64,000 bases of DNA. Source: Bryobacterales bacterium (GTDB taxonomy: Bacteria; Acidobacteriota; Terriglobia; Bryobacterales; Bryobacteraceae). Both the position numbers and the translations under genes were made by a program. Location of the stretch: contig JAIXKK010000030.1 of the NCBI GenBank assembly GCA_026954325.1, positions 1-64,000 on the forward strand. Reading direction: 5' to 3'. The first letter of the stretch is position 1, and the number at the start of each line of letters is the position of its first letter. This document shows positions 44,409-52,615 of this stretch, piece after piece. The notes under the pieces were generated by a model. That model did not search any database. It saw only the letters and a program-made list of their open reading frames with translations, and had not been told where the DNA came from.

Positions 44409-45650
44409 CTACTCCGCCAGATCGAGCGCGTGCTCGAAGTCCGCCAGCAGGTCGCGCCAGTCCTCGATACCCACGGAGATACGCACCAGGCCATCGGTGA
44501 CGCCGGCGATTTCCAGTTCCTCTTCGGAGACCGAGGAGTGAGTGGTGGACTTGGGATGGCAGACGAGCGTTTCCACGCCGCCGAGCGAGACCGCGTTGCG
44601 GGCGAGGTTGACGTTGCGCAGGAACTCGAAGGCCGACGGCTTGCCGCCCTTGAGATCGATGGAGATGATGGCGCCAGGGTAATCGCACTGGGTGTCACGA
44701 ATGCGCACCTGTTCGGGGTCATCGAACAGCGAGGGATAGTAAATCTTGCGAATATTGCGATGCGAGGCGAGACGTTCGGCGATACGCTGGGCGTTCTTGC
44801 CGGCGCGGTTCATGCGCAGAGGGACGGTGGGGAGGCGCGAGTCGAGAATCCAGCATTCATCCGGCTGGAGGATATTTCCAAACATCCCGCGTTTGCTCTT
44901 GATCGGGCGGATGTGCTCACTGTCGCGGGTGAGGGCGACGCCGCCGAGCATGTCGCTGAAGCCGCCGAGGTACTTAGTGGCGGAATAGAGAACGACGTCG
45001 GCTCCGTGGGTGAGGGGATGCTGGAAAGCAGGGCCAAGGAACGTGTTGTCCACCATGACCAGGGGGCGCGGGTTGCGCCGGGCGGCGGCGGAGACGGCAT
45101 CGCGGATGCCGGTCATGACAAGGGTGGGATTGGCGGGGCTCTCGATGAGGACAATCCGCAAGTCCGGCGTTGTGCGGATGGCTTCGGCGATTTGCGCGGT
45201 TTGGCCCGCGCGGACAGCCGCGCCGCGAATGCCGAAGGGTTCGAGGAATCCGTGGATAAAGTGCTGCGTGCCGCCGTAGAGGGGCACGGTGTAGACGATG
45301 TGGCCACCGGGTTGGGCGAAGGCGAGGATGGAGGTCATAATGGCCGCCATGCCGGAATTGAAGGCGGCCGCCGCCTGGGCGCCGGGCTCGAGGGGGATGA
45401 TCTGCTCCTCGAGGATTTGCGCGTTGGGGTGATTGAAGCGGCTGTAGATGAGATCGACATGCTCGCCGGGGAGCGCCTGCTCGCGACCGCCCATGATGGC
45501 GAAGGCGCGTTCGGCGGCCTCCGGAGACGTGAAAACATAGGTGGAACTGCGAAAGACGGCGGGCCGCGCCGAGCCGACACTGAGTGCGGGGTCGAACCCA
45601 CGGGTCAGGACGGCGGTGTCAGGCCGCACGTATGGGTTTTTGTGGGGCAT
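44409..45650 (-). CDS. trans-sulfuration enzyme (cystathionine gamma-synthase/methionine gamma-lyase type)
   Basis: A 413-residue PLP-dependent enzyme of the Cys/Met metabolism family. The PLP lysine lies in VVLYSATKYLGGFSDML, the aspartate binding the pyridine nitrogen in VMVDNTFLGPAFQHPL, and YSRFNHPNAQILEEQ and the phosphate-binding AAFNSGMAAI are typical. Members include cystathionine gamma-synthase, cystathionine gamma-lyase, O-acetylhomoserine sulfhydrylase and methionine gamma-lyase; the sequence alone does not decide. The C-terminal LVCHPKSTTHSSVSEEEL region (family SLGGVETL then PxxxTH) is fully conserved. No SAM-type riboswitch was recognised upstream. It faces a small plus-strand gene across a 201-base gap. 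Confidence 0.85.
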   Translation of the reverse strand: MPHKNPYVRPDTAVLTRGFDPALSVGSARPAVFRSSTYVFTSPEAAERAFAIMGGREQALPGEHVDLIYSRFNHPNAQILEEQIIPLEPGAQAAAAFNSGMAAIMTSILAFAQPGGHIVYTVPLYGGTQHFIHGFLEPFGIRGAAVRAGQTAQIAEAIRTTPDLRIVLIESPANPTLVMTGIRDAVSAAARRNPRPLVMVDNTFLGPAFQHPLTHGADVVLYSATKYLGGFSDMLGGVALTRDSEHIRPIKSKRGMFGNILQPDECWILDSRLPTVPLRMNRAGKNAQRIAERLASHRNIRKIYYPSLFDDPEQVRIRDTQCDYPGAIISIDLKGGKPSAFEFLRNVNLARNAVSLGGVETLVCHPKSTTHSSVSEEELEIAGVTDGLVRISVGIEDWRDLLADFEHALDLAE

Positions 45651-45851
45651 AAGAAAAAGGTTCCAAGCTGAGTGTAGCGCCGTTGAGCCGCGCGGAACAG
45701 CCGTAATTCACTTGGCTTGGCCCCCACAACCTTAGTAGGGGGTGGGGTTGAATCCGTCAGAACAATCGATGGTTCAATTAAGAACATCGCCGTATTGGTA
45801 AAAACGGTCCGGGAATCATATCCTGCAATTGATCAGTTCGCAAATACCGGC

Positions 45852-46109
45852 ATGACTCCAACAAACAAGCAGGCTAAGAGCCACTACTCCGAGACGGAAG
45901 CCGCCGTGGCGCTCGGGGTGTCCGTCGATGAGCTGCGTTCCGTGATTCGAAGTCACGTTGTCAAGGGGGAGGAAGAGATGGCGAATGTCGCTTCGGCAAT
46001 GTTCCAGCCCTCTGATCTGTTGGTGTTGCGGATGCTCCTGAGCAGGCTCCATGCCGAATCCGCCGCGGAAGCGGACACGGCCGGCGGCGTCCGGACCGCA
46101 ACCGTTTAG
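45852..46109 (+). CDS. small MerR-like helix-turn-helix protein
   Basis: An 85-residue protein whose N-terminal half (YSETEAAVALGVSVDELRSV) resembles the helix-turn-helix of excisionase and MerR-type DNA-binding proteins. The C-terminal half, FQPSDLLVLRMLLSRLHAES, is helical. It could be a small transcription factor or a decayed MerR regulator lacking its effector domain. ATG 45852 is chosen on that basis; an open frame extends 45 codons upstream without similarity. The CCCCCAC and GGGGGTGGGG segments at 45721-45746 could form a hairpin upstream. Confidence 0.55.
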   Translation: MTPTNKQAKSHYSETEAAVALGVSVDELRSVIRSHVVKGEEEMANVASAMFQPSDLLVLRMLLSRLHAESAAEADTAGGVRTATV

Positions 46110-46210
46110 ACCTTATCCGCCCCGCCTTTCTTTCGTGGCTGTGTTCCTCCGCTTTGTGGAAGCCTCGGTGTACAATGGCAATTCCGAGAATGATTCCGAA
46201 GGAGGAACTT

Positions 46211-47113
46211 GTGGCAAAACTTGGATTTCTAGGTTTGGGGATCATGGGCTACCCGATGGCGCGGCATCTCATCCGCGCGGGGCATGACGTGGCGCTGTGG
46301 TCGAATTCGCCGAGCAAGGCGATCCGGCTCGCGGGCGAGGAAAACAGCGGCATTGCCTGTGAGACCCCCAAGCAGGTCGCCGCGCACGCCGACATCACTT
46401 TCTTGTGCGTGGGAGACACCGGGATGTCCGCCGAGGTTATTACGGGTAAGGATGGGCTGATCGAGGCGCTGAAGCCCGGCGCGATCGTGGTGGACGCGAG
46501 TACGGTGGCTCCCAGCCACAGCCTGAAGATGCGCGATGTCCTGAAAGAAAAAGGCGTGCACTTCATGGATGCTCCCTGTACGGGGTCGAAACCGGGGGCG
46601 GAGGGCGGCACGCTTACGTTCATGGTAGGCGGCGACAAGGAAATCTTCGATAAAGTGAAGCCTTACTTTGAGATCATGGGCAAGCAGTTGTTCTACTGCG
46701 GCACGCACAGCATGGGGATGAACGCCAAGTTGACGCAGAACCTGGTGCTGTCGAACATCCTGCAGGCTTTCAACGAGGGTATCGTGTTGAGTACAAAGGC
46801 CGGGGTGGACCCGAAGCTGATGCTGGAGATCCTCGACAAGAGCGCCGCCAAGAGCGGATTGATCAGCTACAAAGCCCCGTTCGTGTTCGCCCGGAACTTC
46901 GAGACGAACTTTTCGGTGAAGTGGATGCACAAGGACATCGGGCTGATGCTGGATTCGGGAAAAGAGATGGACGTGCCGCTGCCGCTGACGGCGCTGACGC
47001 AGCAGATGTTCCGGGCGGCGATTGCGCAAGGCCACGGGGACGAGGATATCTGCTCTACAATCAAGGTGTTAGAAGGCTGGACGGGTGTTGAGGTAAAAGA
47101 CTCCCAAAAATAG
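46211..47113 (+). CDS. 3-hydroxyisobutyrate dehydrogenase-family oxidoreductase
   Basis: A 300-residue beta-hydroxyacid dehydrogenase. NAD(P) binding is shown by KLGFLGLGIMGYPMARHL at the N-terminus, the catalytic lysine by GMNAKLTQNLVLSN near residue 172 and the substrate loop by DAPCTGSKPGAEGGTL. The GTG start at 46211 sits five bases behind an AGGAGG ribosome site, which decides it over upstream ATGs. The family includes 3-hydroxyisobutyrate, tartronate semialdehyde, and glyoxylate/succinic semialdehyde reductases (GLYR). The G-x-S-K-P-G loop and length fit the last group, but the substrate stays open. Confidence 0.85.
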   Translation: MAKLGFLGLGIMGYPMARHLIRAGHDVALWSNSPSKAIRLAGEENSGIACETPKQVAAHADITFLCVGDTGMSAEVITGKDGLIEALKPGAIVVDASTVAPSHSLKMRDVLKEKGVHFMDAPCTGSKPGAEGGTLTFMVGGDKEIFDKVKPYFEIMGKQLFYCGTHSMGMNAKLTQNLVLSNILQAFNEGIVLSTKAGVDPKLMLEILDKSAAKSGLISYKAPFVFARNFETNFSVKWMHKDIGLMLDSGKEMDVPLPLTALTQQMFRAAIAQGHGDEDICSTIKVLEGWTGVEVKDSQK

Positions 47114-47165
47114 TTTTCCGATTTCTGTTGCATTCCAGAATTTCATATTCTATTATTGGAAGTAA

Positions 47166-47244
47166 GCCGGGGAGGCAACTCCCACCAAAGCGAGACTAAC
47201 CTCATAAAGACCCCTGAAGCAAACCTCCCCGGCGCCCGAAAGGG
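47166..47244 (+). ncRNA. candidate structured RNA in the dxr leader
   Basis: A 10-base perfect long-range pair GCCGGGGAGG (47166-47175) with CCTCCCCGGC (47224-47233) encloses about 48 bases. The 5' arm can alternatively form a local hairpin GGGAG-GCAA-CTCCC (47170-47183), with a GNRA tetraloop. The two options exclude each other, as in switch-type leaders. A CCC-GAAA-GGG hairpin (47235-47244) follows, and CGAAAG/CTTTCG can also pair. The dxr start lies about 70-80 bases further. I do not recognise a known riboswitch class, and the structure could also be the 3' end of the upstream gene. Confidence 0.4.
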
Positions 47245-47311
47245 TTTCACCTCTTTCGAGAACCTCCTCCCCACAAACTCAGGGCAATAAGTTCTGCGTA
47301 GTGAGCCGCTC

Positions 47312-48517
47312 GTGATATCATTCCCTTGGGTGAAGGAAGTCACAATCCTTGGCTCCACCGGATCGATTGGAACCAGCACCCTGGACGTGATCCGGCGGAA
47401 TGCCGATAGATTTCAAGTATTTGCGTTGGCTGCCGGCCGCAACGTCGAGTTGCTTGGCAGTCAGGTGCGCGAATTTCGTCCCAAGGTCGTCGCGGTTGCA
47501 ACGAATGAGATTCTGGAGCGTCTAGTAGATGTTCTCCGGGATTCGGGATTTCCGAAGGTGGAATGGCCGGTGTTGACAAGCGGAGCCGCCGCGCGGGTGG
47601 CTGTGTCGACGGCGCCGGAAGTGCATTTCGTGATGTCGGCCATCGTGGGGGTATCGGGCCTGGAAGCTACCTACGAAGCCGTCAAGCGGGGTAAGGCTCT
47701 CGGACTGGCGAACAAAGAGGTCCTGGTCGCGGCGGGGAATCTGGTGATGAGGGCAGCGCGGGAATCAGGGACGGAACTGTTGCCGGTGGACAGCGAGCAC
47801 AACGGGGCGCACCAATGTCTGCGGGCCGGGCTGCGGAAGGAAGTACGCAAACTCATCCTGACGGCGTCCGGCGGACCTTTTCGAAATACGCCGAAGGAAA
47901 TGCTGGCAACCGTGACACCGGCGCAGGCTTTGAATCATCCAACATGGAAGATGGGTCCGCGCATCACAATCGATTCGGCGACGTTGATGAACAAGGGCTT
48001 CGAAGTGATTGAGGCCTGCTGGCTGTTCGATTTTGAAGCGAAGGACGTGGAGGTGGTGGTGCATCCGCAGTCGACCATCCACGCCATGGTGGAATACACT
48101 GACGGCAGCGTGATCGCTCAGATATCGGCAACTGACATGCGGATGCCGATCCAGTACGCATTGACGTATCCGGAACGGCAAGAAGCGCCCGTTCCGCGCC
48201 TGAACTGGGGCGAGACTCGCCACTGGGAATTCCATCCTCCCGATTTTGAAAAATTTCCGCTCTTGCGTCTGGCCTTTGGGGCGATGCAGAGCGGCGGTTC
48301 GGCGGCGTGTACGTTGAATGCCGCCGATGAGGTGGCGGTGGAAGCTTTTCTGGCTGGGGAGATATCATTCCCTGCGATCGCGGAGGTAGTGGAGGAAACC
48401 CTCGAGCAAGTGAGCCCCCGCGAGGCGTCTTCCATCGGAGACGTGCTGGAAATTGACCGCCAATCAAGAGAGATAGCCCGGGGCGTCTGCCATAGGCGGG
48501 CCGGGGTGAAAGCATAA
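47312..48517 (+). CDS. dxr: 1-deoxy-D-xylulose 5-phosphate reductoisomerase
   Basis: A 401-residue enzyme of the MEP isoprenoid pathway that converts 1-deoxyxylulose 5-phosphate to 2-C-methylerythritol 4-phosphate with NADPH. The NADPH motif is GSTGSIGTSTLD near residue 15, the metal-binding Asp and Glu are in LLPVDSEHNGAHQCL and the active loop is HPTWKMGPRITIDSATLMNK. It is followed after only 5 bases by rseP, a common pairing. The start is GTG at 47312; GTG 47330 is an alternative. The upstream leader holds a possible structured RNA. Confidence 0.95.
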   Translation: MISFPWVKEVTILGSTGSIGTSTLDVIRRNADRFQVFALAAGRNVELLGSQVREFRPKVVAVATNEILERLVDVLRDSGFPKVEWPVLTSGAAARVAVSTAPEVHFVMSAIVGVSGLEATYEAVKRGKALGLANKEVLVAAGNLVMRAARESGTELLPVDSEHNGAHQCLRAGLRKEVRKLILTASGGPFRNTPKEMLATVTPAQALNHPTWKMGPRITIDSATLMNKGFEVIEACWLFDFEAKDVEVVVHPQSTIHAMVEYTDGSVIAQISATDMRMPIQYALTYPERQEAPVPRLNWGETRHWEFHPPDFEKFPLLRLAFGAMQSGGSAACTLNAADEVAVEAFLAGEISFPAIAEVVEETLEQVSPREASSIGDVLEIDRQSREIARGVCHRRAGVKA

Positions 48518-48522
48518 CTGCC

Positions 48523-49842
48523 ATGAACTTTCTGGAGAACGTTTGGTGGCTGCTGGTCCTGATCGGGGTGATGATCCTGATCCACGAATTGGGACACTAT
48601 TGGGCAGCCCGGATTTTTGATGTCAAGGTGGAGGCGTTCAGCTTCGGCTTCGGTCCGCGCCTGTTCGGATTCAAGCGCGGGGAGACGGACTTCCGCTTCT
48701 CGCTGATGTTCTTTTTCGGCGGCTATGTGAAGATGGCGGGCCAGGAAGGCAGCGAAGAAGGAGTTACAGACCCGCGGTCGGTGCTGGCGAAGCCACGCTG
48801 GCAGCGTCTTCTGATCGCATTCGCCGGACCGTTCATGAACGTGGTGCTGGCCGTGGTGCTGGTGACCGGTCTGTTCACGGTGCACTTTCCGAAGGCGCCC
48901 GTCACACATTCTCCGCTGGTGGGTTATGTCACGGCGGACGGTGCGGCGGCGAAGGCGGGAATCAAGGAAGGCGATCGCATCCTGCGGATCGACGACGTCA
49001 ACAACCCGACGTGGGAAGATATCGCGCTCAAGGAGATCGCCAGCGCGAACCGGCCGATGCTGGTTCTGGTGGAGCGTCCCAATAAGCAACAAGAGGTGAT
49101 CCGGGTAACGCCGGCGCTTGATGAGCGCAACGGGGTTGGAATCGCCGGCTGGTCTGAGGAGATGCCGGTCCAGGTGGAGAGTGTCGAACCCGGGATGGAA
49201 GCGCAGCGCGCCGGGCTCAAGAAGGGTGACTTGCTCGTGAAGGCGAACGGGGAGAAGATCCTTTCGACACCCAAGCTGCATGACATCATGAAGGCCTCCG
49301 GAGGCAAGCCGGTCATCCTCGCCTACATGCGCGACGGCCAGGAACATACGGTGGAGGTGACGCCGCGCTACAAGACGATCGAGGGTCAACCGCGGTGGCT
49401 GATTGGGGTGCGGCTGGAATCGCCGGTCACTTACGTGTCGCTTCCGGTGGTGCAGGCGTTTGAGGAATCGGTGAAGGCGAACGCGCGCAACGCCGGGTTG
49501 ATCTTCCAATTCCTGAAGGGAATCGTGGAGCGGCGGATGTCGCCGAAGTCGCTGGAGGGGCCGATCCGGATCGCCCAGATCTCGACCGAGGCGGCGCGTG
49601 AAGGCCCGTCGTCCTTTTTCGGACTAATGGCGATGGTGAGCCTGAATCTGGCGATCTTCAACCTGCTGCCCATTCCCATTCTCGACGGAGGCCAGATTCT
49701 GGTGCTGCTGATCGAGATGCTCATGGGGCGCGACCTGAGCGCCACGGTAAAAGAAGCGGTGTTCAAGGTCGGCTTTGTCTTCCTTATGATGATGGTGGTG
49801 TTCGTGCTGTACAACGACATCACGAAGATCCTCACCAGTTGA
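48523..49842 (+). CDS. rseP: RseP-type site-2 membrane protease
   Basis: A 439-residue intramembrane zinc protease. The HELGH motif (residues 21-25) is in the first membrane helix (LIGVMILIHELGHYWAAR), two PDZ domains lie at about 120-200 and 215-300, and the second metal-binding region is FNLLPIPILDGGQILVLL with its Asp ligand. The enzyme cuts transmembrane anti-sigma factors and signal peptide remnants in the inner membrane. It is paired with dxr upstream, as is common. A group of ECF sigma and anti-sigma genes is convergent just downstream, and its anti-sigma factor is a potential substrate. Confidence 0.95.
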   Translation: MNFLENVWWLLVLIGVMILIHELGHYWAARIFDVKVEAFSFGFGPRLFGFKRGETDFRFSLMFFFGGYVKMAGQEGSEEGVTDPRSVLAKPRWQRLLIAFAGPFMNVVLAVVLVTGLFTVHFPKAPVTHSPLVGYVTADGAAAKAGIKEGDRILRIDDVNNPTWEDIALKEIASANRPMLVLVERPNKQQEVIRVTPALDERNGVGIAGWSEEMPVQVESVEPGMEAQRAGLKKGDLLVKANGEKILSTPKLHDIMKASGGKPVILAYMRDGQEHTVEVTPRYKTIEGQPRWLIGVRLESPVTYVSLPVVQAFEESVKANARNAGLIFQFLKGIVERRMSPKSLEGPIRIAQISTEAAREGPSSFFGLMAMVSLNLAIFNLLPIPILDGGQILVLLIEMLMGRDLSATVKEAVFKVGFVFLMMMVVFVLYNDITKILTS

Positions 49843-49847
49843 TCCGG

Positions 49848-49867
49848 CGCGAACAAAAAGGTTCGCG
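49848..49867. terminator. hairpin between convergent rseP and DUF3106-like genes
   Basis: CGCGAAC (49848-49854), loop AAAAAG, GTTCGCG (49861-49867): a perfect 7-base stem between two convergent genes. No T-run follows on either side, so termination may be weak or Rho-aided. It is placed 5 bases after the rseP stop. Confidence 0.55.
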
Positions 49868-49901
49868 GCGGTGCTTCACCAGAGATTCCCAGCCTTGATT
49901 C

Positions 49902-50417
49902 CTATTGCGGCGGGAAGAGATTGCTCAGTTCCTGAACCATTCCCTGCTCTTCGGGGGAAAACCTGCTCTTGAAGGCGTCGCTGTTCAAATGGGTCTGACG
50001 CTCTTCAGCGGACATACGGCTGAGGCGGTTCACTTCGCGGCGGATTTCGACGCGGCGTTCCTGGGGCAGCGCGGTCATGCGGCGGTAGACCTGGCGGACG
50101 GCCTGCTGCTTTTCCGGAGGCATGCTTTCGAGGATGCGGGCCGAGCGCTGGATGCGTTGCTTCTGCTCCGGGGTCAGTTCGTTGTAACGCTCGAGATTGC
50201 GCTCTACCCTCTTGCGGCGCTCTTCGGGAAGGCGCTCGAGGGCCCGTTCACGCTGCCGGGGGGGCATGTTGCTGAGCCGGTCGATCATCTGGGCCCTGTG
50301 GGCTCCCTGCCGCTTCTTGAGCGGCCCGTTCTTGGGGAGGACGCCTTTGCGCACCTGTGCCTGAGCCGGGAAGACCAGCAGAAGGCCGAGCAGGATTGTG
50401 AGACCGCGCGAGAGCAT
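49902..50417 (-). CDS. secreted DUF3106-like/heat-stable helical protein
   Basis: A 171-residue exported protein. The signal peptide is MLSRGLTILLGLLLVFPAQA; the mature part is strongly charged and helical, with repeated blocks of the form MPPRQRERALERLPEERRKR, LTPEQKQRIQRSARI and LPQERRVEIRREVNRLSRM. This matches DUF3106-like and CpxP/Spy-type periplasmic helix proteins, which bind misfolded proteins or metals. It is the last gene of the thpR-plsY-gpsA-sigma-anti-sigma run, and so likely expressed with the sigma factor; a chaperone or sensor role in the same stress response is inferred. ATG 50417 was chosen from the signal peptide. Confidence 0.75.
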   Translation of the reverse strand: MLSRGLTILLGLLLVFPAQAQVRKGVLPKNGPLKKRQGAHRAQMIDRLSNMPPRQRERALERLPEERRKRVERNLERYNELTPEQKQRIQRSARILESMPPEKQQAVRQVYRRMTALPQERRVEIRREVNRLSRMSAEERQTHLNSDAFKSRFSPEEQGMVQELSNLFPPQ

Positions 50418-50428
50418 TTCAGGCTTCC

Positions 50429-50971
50429 TTACATATCCCGGTTGGAGTTCGCCGGGTCGGCAACGGTGAACTGACGGATCATCTCCATATCCTCGAGGGT
50501 TTTCTCCACCTGCTCGGCGTCGACGTGGTCCGGGTTCCTCACAACGGACTGGTCCGTGGATGGCGTGGAGGAGGAGAAGGGGCGAATCCACAATCCGGCG
50601 GCGAGCAGGAGCACGGCGGCGACGGGAATAGCAGGCCGCCAGATCCCCGGTGTAGAAACGGCAAGGCGGCCCCACGGGCGGCTCCACCACGGCGCCTGTT
50701 GTTCGTCCTCGAGGCGGGCGAAGAGGCGACGGTCGAAGTCTTCGGAGACGGACATGGCCTCGAAGCCGTCGAGGGCTTTCCAGACGGCCATTTGGGACTC
50801 GGCGAAGGCGCGGCAAGCCGGGCAATGCTCCATGTGGCGCTCAAACACAGAGACCGGTTCCGCAGCCAGTTTGTGGTTGCAGTAATCGAGCAGCAGGCCG
50901 GCGTTCTCTTCGCCCGAGAGCAGCGGGCATTCCGTGAGTTCCTGTCTATCGCCGCGGTTGACTTCCAACAT
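50429..50971 (-). CDS. membrane-bound anti-sigma factor with zinc-finger domain
   Basis: A 180-residue anti-sigma factor. An N-terminal zf-HC2 domain (residues 15-50) carries HMEHCPACRAFAES with the His-x3-Cys-x2-Cys zinc motif. A transmembrane segment at about 110-130 (PAIPVAAVLLLAAGLWI) follows an Arg/Trp-rich linker, then a periplasmic tail of about 50 residues. The ATG at 50971 has GGAAGG six bases upstream, and the longer frame overlaps the sigma gene. It sits 25 bases after the sigma factor gene and probably sequesters it at the membrane; RseP, encoded nearby, may cleave it. Confidence 0.85.
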   Translation of the reverse strand: MLEVNRGDRQELTECPLLSGEENAGLLLDYCNHKLAAEPVSVFERHMEHCPACRAFAESQMAVWKALDGFEAMSVSEDFDRRLFARLEDEQQAPWWSRPWGRLAVSTPGIWRPAIPVAAVLLLAAGLWIRPFSSSTPSTDQSVVRNPDHVDAEQVEKTLEDMEMIRQFTVADPANSNRDM

Positions 50972-50996
50972 ATCGATCCTTCCCTCAAAACACTTG

Positions 50997-51620
50997 TTAA
51001 GCCAGGTGTGCCAGGCGCCCACGCAATGTTTCATAGGCGCGGAACAAGAGCGACTTCACGGCTGATTCCGAGCATTCGAGCGCGCCGGCGATCTGGGAGT
51101 ATTCCATCTCCTGATACTTGTGCATCAGAACGGCGGCTCTTTGCTTCTCGGGCAGTCCTTCGATCGCTTTTCTGATCTCCGCGAATCGAGCCTCGCGGAG
51201 CATTTTCTGTTCGACGGTTCCCTCGCGATCCGGAATCTGGCGGGACATCCCCTCGCCAACTTCCTGATCGAGGCTTTCCTGACCCTTCTCATGCTTCCTA
51301 TCGCGGAGCCAGTTAAGAGCAAGGTGGGTGGCAATGCGAAACAGCCAAGTGGTGAACTTCGCGGTGGGCGCATAAGTAGCGCGCGAACGATACACGCGAA
51401 GAAACACTTCCTGCGCCAACTCCTCCGCCACGGACTGGCGCTGCACCATGCGGTAGAGAAAATGAACGACCGGCCCGCGATGGCGCTCCAGCAGAACCGC
51501 AAAGCTGGTGGTACAGCCGTCACGGACACGGAGCATCAATTCGGCGTCGCGTTCCAAACTCGCCACTGCCGTCACATCTTTATGAACACCGGTTTTCAAG
51601 GAATGTTGCGGCTTTGTCAC
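50997..51620 (-). CDS. ECF RNA polymerase sigma factor
   Basis: A 207-residue sigma-70 factor of the extracytoplasmic type. Region 2 is seen as EELAQEVFLRVYRSRATY then FTTWLFRIATHLALNWLRD (core binding and -10 recognition) and region 4 as IEGLPEKQRAAVLMHKYQEM then ECSESAVKSLLFRAYETLRG (-35 recognition helix). The GTG start at 51620 overlaps the gpsA stop (GTGA), so sigma translation is tied to phospholipid synthesis genes. The anti-sigma factor follows after 25 bases. Targets and signal are not known. Confidence 0.9.
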   Translation of the reverse strand: MTKPQHSLKTGVHKDVTAVASLERDAELMLRVRDGCTTSFAVLLERHRGPVVHFLYRMVQRQSVAEELAQEVFLRVYRSRATYAPTAKFTTWLFRIATHLALNWLRDRKHEKGQESLDQEVGEGMSRQIPDREGTVEQKMLREARFAEIRKAIEGLPEKQRAAVLMHKYQEMEYSQIAGALECSESAVKSLLFRAYETLRGRLAHLA

Positions 51621-52615
51621 TCCCCTTTGAGGGAGCGCTCCATTAATTCGCGCAGCGCCTCGCGGGGAGACGTCCGCCCGCTGAGGATCGCTTCCACTTC
51701 CTCCGTGACCGGCAGATTGACGTGAAACTTTCGGGCGAGATCAAGCGCGGCGTAGGTGGTTTGGACGCCCTCGGCGACCATCTTCATTGAGCCGAGGATC
51801 TCCCCAAGGCTCTTGCCGGACGCCAAGTCGATTCCAACTCTGCGGTTACGGCTGAGTTCGCCGGTACAAGTGAGTACCAGGTCGCCGAGTCCGGCAAGGC
51901 CGGCCAGGGTGAGCGGGTTGGCGCCCATGGCGACGGCGAGGCGGCTGATTTCGGCCAGACCGCGGGTGATGAGGGCGGCGCGGGAGTTGCTGCCGAGGCC
52001 GAGTCCCTGGCAGACGCCGGCGGCGATGGCGATGACATTCTTGAGCGCGGCTCCGATTTCGACGCCAATGGGGTCCGAATTGGTGTAGAGGCGGAACGTT
52101 GGGCCGGAAAAGGAGTCCTGGATTTGAACCGCTAATTGGGAATCGGTGGATGCGATGGCGATGGCGGCGGGTTCTCCACAAGCGATCTCGCGAGCGAAGG
52201 TAGGACCGGAGAGAACGGCGACACGCGGGGAAAACCTGGGCCCGATCACCTCCCCGAGGACTTGGCTCATCCTCAGGAGCGTACCGTTCTCGATGCCCTT
52301 TGTGGCGCTGACGAAGAGCATGTCCGGGGTGAGGAAGGGGAGCATGCCTGCGGCAACGGCGCGGACGTGGTGGCTCGGCATTACGGTGAGGACGATTTCC
52401 GCGCTTTCGAGAACCTCTTGCAGGCTGTTGCGCGGATCGACGGAGGGGGGGAGCGGGATACCGGGGAGGAACACGGGGTTCTCGCGAGAGGCGGCCATGC
52501 GGGTGGCGAGGCCGGCTTCGTAGATCCAGAGGCGAATGCGCTCAAAGCGCGGAGCGAGCACAACGGACAGGGCGGTTCCCCAACTGCCGCCGCCGATAAT
52601 CGCTAAGCGGGTCAA
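51617..52615 (-). CDS. gpsA: glycerol-3-phosphate dehydrogenase [NAD(P)+]
   Basis: A 332-residue GpsA, which reduces dihydroxyacetone phosphate to sn-glycerol 3-phosphate for phospholipid synthesis. The nucleotide motif is LAIIGGGSWGTAL, the catalytic-site lysines are in FVSATKGIENGT and AALKNVIAIAAG, and SGPTFAREIACG is conserved. The start is TTG at 52615, which overlaps the plsY stop in a TTGA arrangement; a longer frame to 52978 is only a shadow of plsY. It ends inside the sigma factor start (GTGA). Confidence 0.9.
   Translation of the reverse strand: MTRLAIIGGGSWGTALSVVLAPRFERIRLWIYEAGLATRMAASRENPVFLPGIPLPPSVDPRNSLQEVLESAEIVLTVMPSHHVRAVAAGMLPFLTPDMLFVSATKGIENGTLLRMSQVLGEVIGPRFSPRVAVLSGPTFAREIACGEPAAIAIASTDSQLAVQIQDSFSGPTFRLYTNSDPIGVEIGAALKNVIAIAAGVCQGLGLGSNSRAALITRGLAEISRLAVAMGANPLTLAGLAGLGDLVLTCTGELSRNRRVGIDLASGKSLGEILGSMKMVAEGVQTTYAALDLARKFHVNLPVTEEVEAILSGRTSPREALRELMERSLKGE

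Noticed and set aside
45651..45851. SAM riboswitch upstream of the trans-sulfuration gene
   Set aside because: A CCAAGC/GCTTGG pair and a C5/G5 hairpin exist, but no SAM-class consensus could be matched on either strand.
48118..49509. 463-codon minus-strand frame
   Set aside because: Complement of dxr and rseP, both unambiguous.
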